From Holosporales bacterium (lineage in GTDB: Bacteria > Pseudomonadota > Alphaproteobacteria > Caedimonadales > UBA9215), in contig DOCA01000063.1 of assembly GCA_003503995.1 (NCBI GenBank), positions 1-9,318 of the forward strand: a stretch of 9,318 nucleotides of DNA. The letters are read 5' to 3'. The notes under the pieces are model-generated. The model did no database searches, was not told the DNA's origin, and worked only from the letters and a program-made list of their open reading frames with translations. Positions 1-5,518 of the stretch are shown one piece after another; the first letter of the stretch is position 1, and each line of letters opens with the position of its first letter. The translations under genes were made by a program, and so were the position numbers.

Positions 1-59
1 GTCGTCGCTTGCGCCTCCGGTCATTTGCAGGGGAAAAACCTAAATCACTACAGGAGCCT
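1..59. other. Short flank downstream of RNase J, nothing recognised
   Basis: These 59 bases lie just beyond the stop codon of the ribonuclease J gene. On the plus strand one frame stays open from base 1 into a TAG at 61-63, overlapping the RNase J stop. On the minus strand an ATG at 24-22 opens eight codons to the window edge. Neither is long enough to identify and neither has a convincing ribosome binding site. I see no strong terminator hairpin. Whether a neighbouring gene ends or begins here cannot be decided from this window. Confidence 0.3.
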
Positions 60-1709
60 CTAGTGAGAACGCACAATATGAACGGTCACGATAGGTTTCT
101 TTGAGAGCAGTGCTTTGACAAAACGCTTTGTGCTTTGAGAGAGACGCTCTTGAATATGATCATCATCGTTGATGTTTTTACTTTTGATGGCGGACACATC
201 GTCTTGAATGGTAAGTTGTAGATCTTTCAATAAAGAACCTTCTTGGCCAATATCTGGTAAACCAATGATAGAAACAGAAGCAGGTGTTTTAAGATTATCG
301 TTTTTATCAAATTCGAGGGTAATAAAAACAGCCCCACAGGTCATCAGTTTTTCGCGCTTTTTAATATGCTCGCCTTTAACGTGAACAATGGCCGAGCCAT
401 CAAGGGCAAGGCGGCCATGTTCGACAATGTGCTCAGTCTCGGGGCCATCCTTAGATGAAAGGTTAATGAGCATACCATTACGAGGAGCAAAGGTATGAGG
501 GATACCACATTCAAGACCAAAAGCGGCATGTTCTCTTAAGTGAGATCGCTCTCCGTGAACAGGTACCAAAATCTTGGGCTTAGTCCACTCGTACATTTTC
601 TTGAGCTCATCTTGGTTGGGGTGACCAGAGACATGGGTAACATCATCGTAATCGGTGATTACGTTAATGCCAGCATCAAGAAGTTCGTCTTGGGTATGGT
701 GAATAGCGGCTTCATTTCCAGGGATTTCGCGGGAAGAGTAAATAACAGTATCGCCTTTTTCAAGCTTAATCTTGGGGTGCGTTCCATTGGCAATACGTGT
801 TAAGGCTGCTCGGGATTCACCTTGAGAGCCTGTGCACACAAGAAGTACTTTTTCAGGATCGATATTGTTAAAAGCACCGTCCTTTAAAAAACCTTTGTTA
901 GAGTCAAAATAGCCGCTGTGTACTGCTGCATCAGACATATTCCAAAGAGAGCGTCCAGCCAGGATAATTTGGCGACCACTTTTCTTAGCAGCTTCGATAC
1001 AGGTATTAAGGCGCGCAACGTTACTGGCAAAACAAGCAACAGCAACCCGTTGTTTTTGACTTTGAATCAACTCAAGCAAGCTTTCACGAACTTCTCCCTC
1101 AGAGCCAGAATGGCCTTCAGAAAAGACGTTTGTCGAGTCACATACAAGGGCTAAAACGCCGTCATTTCCAAGGGCTTTTAGGTGCTCAATGTCTGTTGTG
1201 CTTCCAATTTGAGGATCGGGATCAATCTTCCAATCCCCTGTGTGCACGACCGTTCCAGCTTTTGTTTCAATTTTGATGACGTTGGCTTCGGGGATTGAGT
1301 GGGTAATAGGGATATAAGTCACTTTAAAAGGATCAAGATCGACCTCTTCATTGATTTTAATTTCAATGACTTGTGCCTCTGAGAGAAGCCCTGCTTCCCG
1401 CAATTTTCCGCGCACCAAAAAGGCTGTGAACGGTGTTGCGTAAATAGGGCAACGGAGCAATTGCCAAAGATAGGGGATGGCACCAATGTGGTCTTCGTGG
1501 CCGTGGGTCACAACCAACCCAACAAGCTTATCTGCGTTCTCTTCAATGAAAGTAGGGTCTGGCATAACAACGTCCATACCAAGGGCGCGTTCAAAGGAAA
1601 CGCCAAGATCAACCATAAGCCATTTGTCATTGATGGCATACAGGTTCAAATTCATCCCAATTTCTCCCGAGCCACCAAGGGGCAGGAAATAGAGATTATC
1701 TTTAGTCAT
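60..1709 (-). CDS. rnj: Ribonuclease J (metallo-beta-lactamase/beta-CASP RNase)
   Basis: RNase J is a cytoplasmic zinc-dependent ribonuclease with 5'-to-3' exonuclease and often endonuclease activity, used in mRNA decay and rRNA maturation. The family identity is clear. The protein opens with the beta-strand and loop FLPLGGSGEIGMN, followed by the metal-binding HGHEDH motif (H69, H71, D73, H74), a further metal His at H137, HTGDWKID with D159, and the beta-CASP motifs HVSGH (359-363) and PVHGE (383-387). A C-terminal extension of about 100 residues matches the usual RNase J layout. The length of 549 aa is normal. The reading frame stays open upstream to an ATG at 1781 (573 aa). I prefer the ATG at 1709 because family members begin just before FLPLGG. 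A GTG at 1718 preceded by AAAGGAA is another good candidate. The gene is divergent from the ATPase gene and probably starts its own transcript. I see no damage. Confidence 0.95.
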   Translation of the reverse strand: MTKDNLYFLPLGGSGEIGMNLNLYAINDKWLMVDLGVSFERALGMDVVMPDPTFIEENADKLVGLVVTHGHEDHIGAIPYLWQLLRCPIYATPFTAFLVRGKLREAGLLSEAQVIEIKINEEVDLDPFKVTYIPITHSIPEANVIKIETKAGTVVHTGDWKIDPDPQIGSTTDIEHLKALGNDGVLALVCDSTNVFSEGHSGSEGEVRESLLELIQSQKQRVAVACFASNVARLNTCIEAAKKSGRQIILAGRSLWNMSDAAVHSGYFDSNKGFLKDGAFNNIDPEKVLLVCTGSQGESRAALTRIANGTHPKIKLEKGDTVIYSSREIPGNEAAIHHTQDELLDAGINVITDYDDVTHVSGHPNQDELKKMYEWTKPKILVPVHGERSHLREHAAFGLECGIPHTFAPRNGMLINLSSKDGPETEHIVEHGRLALDGSAIVHVKGEHIKKREKLMTCGAVFITLEFDKNDNLKTPASVSIIGLPDIGQEGSLLKDLQLTIQDDVSAIKSKNINDDDHIQERLSQSTKRFVKALLSKKPIVTVHIVRSH

Positions 1710-1763
1710 TTTCAACACATGAAGTTCCTTTAAAACGTCTATATTACCTCCCTTGTACCCTTT

Positions 1764-1769
1764 ATTGTA
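1764..1769 (-). promoter_or_regulatory. Possible -10 element for RNase J
   Basis: On the minus strand these bases read TACAAT, five of six matches to TATAAT. A clear -35 is missing: the best nearby hexamer is TTCAGC at a long 19-bp spacing. If this promoter is used, transcription would begin near 1757. The far-upstream ATG at 1781 would then lie outside the transcript, which supports the shorter RNase J starts (1718 or 1709). The minus-strand GGGAGGT just after it lies in the leader. This is weak evidence. Confidence 0.25.
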
Positions 1770-1944
1770 TGAAAAAACCATTAAAAACGCTGAAAACCTG
1801 CCTTAATAAATAGAGAAGTGGTCGTATGAAATGTTTTTTTTCCAAAAATAAATAGGCTCCGTGGGTATTGAATTCCTAAAAAAATGTTAGAATAAATAAG
1901 TTGTTTGGTATTCAAAACACGCAAGAACAGAAAATATTGTTTTA

Positions 1945-4683
1945 GTGTGTGAGAGCGAGTCATTATTGACAGGGAATGAGACGCGTAAAAAACACTTAAA
2001 GTTATGGCATGCCTTAACTATAGAAGAGTCCATAAAGGCCTTGGATAGTCAATTTAAGGGGCTTTTGCAAAAAGAGGCAGAAGCTCGTCTTCAAGTTTAC
2101 GGCCCTAATGTTTTGCCCAAATCAAAGCGTTTAGGATTGTTTCGTGCCTACCTCAGGCAATTTAAAAGCCCTTTAATGTATATGCTTCTCATTGCAGCGG
2201 GGATATCTTTTGGTATTCAACAGTTTAGCGATGGCCTTTTTATTGTGTGCGTGTTGCAGTTGAACTCTATTATTGGAGCGGTCCAAGAATGGAAATCTGA
2301 CCTACAGGCTGAAGAATTAGATGAGGCACTTTTAAGTTTTGTTACAGTTTTTCGAGAGGGGATTAAAAAACGAATTATTGCGTCAGAGCTTGTTCCAGGG
2401 GATATTGTTTTCTTAGAGTCTGGGGATTATGTCCCAGTTGATGCACGGTTGTTGGAGGCTTGTGAGCTCCTCGTCGATGAATCAACTTTAACGGGAGAGT
2501 CTGTTCCAATACGAAAGAGCTCTCATGAAATCTTTCCCAAGGATGCTTTTTTAACAGAGCGTAAAAATATGTTATTTGCGGGGAGTGTTATGCTTAGTGG
2601 CCGTGCTAAGGCTTTGGTGGCTGGAACAGGATTGTACACTGAAATAGGCGCTATTGCCTCTGCTTTAGCTAGAGAAAGTGAGACAGAAACACCCCTTCTT
2701 ATAAAAATGAGACAATTCACAAAACGTATTGGTTTTTTCACGCTGTTAGCGATTACTGTTATTGGGGCTATTCAAATTTTACAGGGAAATGATATTAAGG
2801 ATGTTTTTCTTATTGCGGTTGCGTTAGCTGTTTCAATAATCCCCGAAGGATTGCCAGTTGCCCTGACCGTTGCCTTATCTGTTGCGCGACATCGTATGGG
2901 AAAACACAATGTCATTGTTCGCACTCTTTCTGCTATTGAGGGCTTAGGAGCAACAACTTTCATTGCTAGTGATAAAACGGGAACTCTTACTTGTAATAAA
3001 CTAACAGTAAAACTTATCTATATTCCTGAACATGGTTTGTTTGAAATTGGGGGAGAGGGCTACAAAGTCAATGGATGTGCTCAAAAAGAAGGGGGGCCTG
3101 TTAGCGAAGAAAGCCTTGGAATTCTACAAAAACTTGCAATTACTGGAGCACTTTGCAACGAGGGTGTATTTAAAGAGACATCTTCTGGGTACAGTTACTT
3201 TGGTGATACTGTTGATGTGTCACTTCTCGTCTTAGCCTCTAAATTAGGTTTGAACAAAGAAACCCTTCATTCTTACTTCCCAGAAATTTTCTTGGTTCCC
3301 TATGAGCCCTCAAGAAAATTTTCTGCAAGTTACAATAAAGATGGGGGAGGCGTAAGTGTGCATGTCAAAGGAGCAGCAGAGATTATTCTTTCGATGTGTG
3401 AAAACGCTAATAAAAAGGATTTACGAGAACAATCAGAGGTATTAGCAAAGAAAGGCTATCGTGTCATTGCCCTTGCAACAGGCCATATAAAAGATGTTGA
3501 TATAGAGAAATCACATTTATCCATTGAGGGCACAATAGAAAAACTTCAAGACTTAGAATGTTTGGGATTTGTGGGGATTATTGATCCAGTTAGAGAAGAT
3601 AGTATTGATGCTATCGAATCTTGCAAAAAAGCCGGCATTCAAGTTGCAATGATTACAGGGGATCATCCAGCAACGGCTCTTACCATTGCTCGAAAGCTTG
3701 GAATGGCAACCACCGCTGAGGAAGTCATCACGGGAAAAGACCTTACAAAATTTGAGGCAGACCCCCTTGAAATGGCACGGCTTTTGAGAGAGAAAAAAGT
3801 CTTTTCTAGGGTCCTGCCAATGCAAAAATTGATAATTGTCGATGCTTTGAAAAAGCTTGGGCACTTTGTTACTGTTACAGGGGATGGCGTTAACGATGCC
3901 CCGGCACTTCATGAAGCAAATATTGGCATTTCTATGGGAAAAGAAGGAACGGATGTTGCGCGTAAAGCATCAGATATCATCCTTATAGATGACAAATTTT
4001 CCTCAATCGTCTCTGGGATTTTTGAAGGTAGAGCTGCTTACGATAATACTCGCAAAGTTATTTTTCTTCTTCTTAGTACAGGTTTCGCAGAGATAATTTT
4101 GTTCTTTGCGACCTCTCTTTTTAATTTGCCCATACCTCTTTTTGCAGCCCAGCTTCTTTGGTTAAATCTTGTGACCAATGGTATCCAAGATATCGCATTG
4201 GCCTTTGAGAAAAGTGATAAGAGTCTTTTAAATAAGCAACCAAGAGCTCCCCAGGAGCCAATATTTAACCGCCTTATGATTGAACAAACCGTAACATCTG
4301 GGGGTTTTATGGGATGTATTGCCTTCTTCTTATTTTGGATAGTCCTTAAATTAGGATGGAGTGAGAGTGATGCTCGAAACATTCTTTTTTTGTTGATGGT
4401 TGTTTTTGAGAATCTTCACGCTTTAAATTCTCGATCCGAAGAAAAACGATTGTTGAGTCTTAACTTTTTTTCTAACCCTTTTTTAATTGTGAGTATTATT
4501 ATTGCACATGGAGTGCATATTATTGCGATGTACACACCGGTCTTAAGAGATGTTTTAAAACTTCAGCCAATTTCTTTAATGGATTGGCTTATGACACTTA
4601 TAATAGGAGTGGGTGTCATTGTTGTTGCTGAATCTTATAAATATTTTAGAGTTCCGTCACTTACTGATACCCTCAAAAAATAA
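1945..4683 (+). CDS. P2-type cation-transporting ATPase
   Basis: This is an inner-membrane P-type ATPase that pumps cations using ATP through an aspartyl-phosphate intermediate. The order is complete: an N-terminal cation-ATPase domain (about residues 20-60), a first transmembrane pair, the actuator motif TGES (183-186), the TM4 motif PEGLP (300-304), the phosphorylation site DKTGTLT with D343, nucleotide-binding KGAAE (K475), hinge motif TGDGVNDAP (645-653), then a C-terminal membrane domain of about six helices. The 912-aa length is normal for the SERCA/PMR1-like subfamily, and no heavy-metal-binding N-terminus is present. The exact ion is uncertain. TM4 is Ca2+-pump-like, but TM6 reads WLNLVTNGIQD, with Asn745 where SERCA-type pumps have Asp800, while Glu716 in TM5 is kept. 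The start is not firm: GTG at 1945 gives the longest frame but lacks a clear Shine-Dalgarno, and TTG at 1966 is an alternative. No in-frame ATG precedes the first membrane helix. The gene appears intact. Confidence 0.93.
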   Translation: MCESESLLTGNETRKKHLKLWHALTIEESIKALDSQFKGLLQKEAEARLQVYGPNVLPKSKRLGLFRAYLRQFKSPLMYMLLIAAGISFGIQQFSDGLFIVCVLQLNSIIGAVQEWKSDLQAEELDEALLSFVTVFREGIKKRIIASELVPGDIVFLESGDYVPVDARLLEACELLVDESTLTGESVPIRKSSHEIFPKDAFLTERKNMLFAGSVMLSGRAKALVAGTGLYTEIGAIASALARESETETPLLIKMRQFTKRIGFFTLLAITVIGAIQILQGNDIKDVFLIAVALAVSIIPEGLPVALTVALSVARHRMGKHNVIVRTLSAIEGLGATTFIASDKTGTLTCNKLTVKLIYIPEHGLFEIGGEGYKVNGCAQKEGGPVSEESLGILQKLAITGALCNEGVFKETSSGYSYFGDTVDVSLLVLASKLGLNKETLHSYFPEIFLVPYEPSRKFSASYNKDGGGVSVHVKGAAEIILSMCENANKKDLREQSEVLAKKGYRVIALATGHIKDVDIEKSHLSIEGTIEKLQDLECLGFVGIIDPVREDSIDAIESCKKAGIQVAMITGDHPATALTIARKLGMATTAEEVITGKDLTKFEADPLEMARLLREKKVFSRVLPMQKLIIVDALKKLGHFVTVTGDGVNDAPALHEANIGISMGKEGTDVARKASDIILIDDKFSSIVSGIFEGRAAYDNTRKVIFLLLSTGFAEIILFFATSLFNLPIPLFAAQLLWLNLVTNGIQDIALAFEKSDKSLLNKQPRAPQEPIFNRLMIEQTVTSGGFMGCIAFFLFWIVLKLGWSESDARNILFLLMVVFENLHALNSRSEEKRLLSLNFFSNPFLIVSIIIAHGVHIIAMYTPVLRDVLKLQPISLMDWLMTLIIGVGVIVVAESYKYFRVPSLTDTLKK

Positions 4684-4690
4684 AAGTCTA

Positions 4691-4714
4691 TAATAGAGAG
4701 AGTAATAGAGAAAG
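4691..4714 (+). repeat. Two-copy 12-bp tandem repeat
   Basis: TAATAGAGAGAG is followed directly by TAATAGAGAAAG, two 12-base units differing at one position, starting 7 bases after the ATPase stop codon. A further GAGAGAG follows at 4720-4726. It looks like a small slippage repeat. No function is evident. Confidence 0.6.
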
Positions 4715-4720
4715 TTTTTG

Positions 4721-4754
4721 AGAGAGCTTGATTAAAGAGTTTTCTCAGCTCTTT
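4721..4754 (+). terminator. Weak candidate terminator after the ATPase gene
   Basis: AGAGAGCT (4721-4728) can pair with AGCTCTTT (4747-4754) through eight pairs, one of them G-U, closing an 18-nt loop. A competing hairpin pairs AAAGAG (4734-4739) with CTCTTT (4749-4754) over a 9-nt loop. The following bases GTTGTTGTT are T-rich but not a real U-tract, so intrinsic termination would be inefficient. The position, 40-70 bases after the ATPase stop and just before the transposon, is right for a terminator. Confidence 0.3.
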
Positions 4755-4763
4755 GTTGTTGTT

Positions 4764-4807
4764 GGGGTAGTTTGCAGGAAAGTGCAGGGAACTACGTTAA
4801 GGATTTT
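4764..4807 (+). repeat. Left terminal inverted repeat (IRL)
   Basis: The 38-bp core runs 4764-4801, from GGGGTAGTTTGC to ACTACGTTAAG, and matches the reverse complement of 8403-8440 except at one base (GCAGG here, GCGGG there). The match continues six more bases inward (GATTTT), giving 44 bp in all. The inner part encodes the last codons of the resolvase gene, including its TAA stop at 4799-4797. In this family such repeats are the transposase binding and cleavage ends. Confidence 0.95.
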
Positions 4808-5360
4808 TGAGCCTTTTCATATAGCTAAATAGAGTTCTTCTAGAAAAGCCGAATAACTCACAAACCTCCCGTGCAGAGTTAGCTGAATTTTTATAAAGAA
4901 TACGTGCTTTCTCTAGCTTGTCTGGATCAGTTTTTGGACGTCCTCCAGACTTCCCCCTTGCTTTTGCAGCCGCGCGACCGGCTTCAGCCCTTTCCTTTTT
5001 TATCTCCAGTTCCATTTGAGAGACAGCTCCCATGATGGAGATGAATGCACGACCTGTTGCTGTAGAGGTATCAATGTTTTCACGCAAGGACCTGAATTGA
5101 ACTTGCCGCTTTTTTAATTCTTCAACTATCTCTAGAAGGTGGGCTAAAGATCGAGACATACGGCTTAACTCGGTAATGACAAGCATATCACCAGTACGTA
5201 TATAACTGATCAATTCGTCCCAACCTTCGCGTTCTTTCGCTGTTCCACTGATTTTATCAGTAAAGATCCTTTCTGCCCCAACTTTCTTAAGGCTATCAAT
5301 TTGTGCATCTAAATTTTGAGATAAGGAGCTGACGCGGGCATATCCGATTATTTGGGTCAT
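4797..5360 (-). CDS. tnpR: Tn3-family serine resolvase
   Basis: This 187-aa serine site-specific recombinase resolves the transposon cointegrate by recombining two res sites, and in this family often also represses the transposon genes. The N-terminal catalytic domain starts IIGYARVSS. S11 aligns with the nucleophile of the gamma-delta resolvase family and R9 precedes it. The conserved SRMSRS segment supplies R67 and R70. The long E helix runs about 100-130, ending in the basic stretch AAAKARGKSGGRPK. A C-terminal Hin/Pin-like helix-turn-helix (about 162-184, SAREVCELFGFSRRTL) would bind DNA. Length is typical. Its stop codon lies within the left inverted repeat. The gene is divergent from tnpA, with the candidate res site between them. 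The ATG at 5360 has no visible Shine-Dalgarno, but it sits exactly before the conserved N-terminus, so the start is well supported by homology. Confidence 0.95.
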   Translation of the reverse strand: MTQIIGYARVSSLSQNLDAQIDSLKKVGAERIFTDKISGTAKEREGWDELISYIRTGDMLVITELSRMSRSLAHLLEIVEELKKRQVQFRSLRENIDTSTATGRAFISIMGAVSQMELEIKKERAEAGRAAAKARGKSGGRPKTDPDKLEKARILYKNSANSAREVCELFGFSRRTLFSYMKRLKNP

Positions 5361-5414
5361 ATGAGTGCAAAAAGATAAATGCGTTTATGTTAAAGCATGT
5401 TGTTTATTGCTAGG

Positions 5415-5444
5415 ATTATTGCGCTGTTTTTATGCAAATGACAA
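5415..5444 (-). promoter_or_regulatory. Candidate tnpR promoter
   Basis: On the minus strand TTGTCA (5444-5439) is followed after 18 bases by AATAAT (5420-5415). Transcription would begin near 5408, about 48 bases before the resolvase ATG. The -35 lies inside one of the partly symmetric candidate resolvase sites, so the resolvase could repress its own gene. The assignment rests on hexamer matching only. Confidence 0.4.
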
Positions 5445-5470
5445 CAGGCTCTGGTTATCTTTGATGTTCT

Positions 5471-5494
5471 GTGCAAAAAGTATACTTTTTGCAC
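5471..5494. repeat. Perfect 24-bp palindrome (candidate res site I)
   Basis: Twelve bases, GTGCAAAAAGTA, are followed directly by their exact reverse complement. The centre is GTATAC. The TATACT at 5481-5486 resembles a -10 element for the downstream tnpA gene (its -35 is unclear), so a protein bound here would occlude that promoter. Length, symmetry, central AT/TA step and position between divergent tnpR and tnpA all suit a resolvase crossover site. It could alternatively be an operator. Confidence 0.75.
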
Positions 5495-5508
5495 TCACCA
5501 AAACACTT

Positions 5509-5513
5509 GGAGA
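5509..5513 (+). promoter_or_regulatory. Ribosome binding site of tnpA
   Basis: GGAGA lies 5 bases before the ATG at 5519. It decides the transposase start in favour of 5519 over an in-frame GTG at 5471, which falls at the first base of the palindrome and would place regulatory DNA inside the gene. Confidence 0.7.
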
Positions 5514-5518
5514 TAATT

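Larger units (their letters stand above)
5361..5498. promoter_or_regulatory. Candidate res site and divergent tnpR/tnpA control region
   Basis: This is the gap between the two divergent transposon genes, where Tn3-type elements carry res. It contains a perfect 24-bp palindrome at 5471-5494. A 24-bp partly symmetric segment lies at 5424-5447 with CTGTT and AACAG ends. An imperfect inverted repeat lies at 5379-5398 (ATGC and GCAT ends). The 13-base half-site TGAGTGCAAAAAG at 5362-5374 recurs inverted at 5485-5497, the outer half of the palindrome. In related elements res holds three resolvase dimer sites, the one with a central dinucleotide crossover being site I. Assigning the palindrome as site I is my inference. 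Both promoters appear to lie in this region, which fits autoregulation. Confidence 0.6.

Noticed and set aside
1781..1963. Minus-strand 60-codon open frame between RNase J and the ATPase gene
   Set aside because: It has no ribosome binding site or recognisable domain and overlaps the start of the ATPase gene; most likely chance in AT-rich DNA.
3553..3912. Minus-strand 119-codon open frame inside the ATPase gene
   Set aside because: It lies wholly opposite conserved catalytic segments of the ATPase (including the TGDGVNDAP codons), and its translation is cysteine- and serine-rich with no domain.
4721..4754. Strong rho-independent terminator after the ATPase gene
   Set aside because: The stem is A/T-rich with a long loop and no run of T follows, so I list it only as a weak candidate.
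5471..5518. Upstream GTG start adding 16 residues to the transposase
   Set aside because: The extension would be encoded by the perfect palindrome, and a clear GGAGA lies just before the ATG at 5519, which begins the conserved N-terminus.
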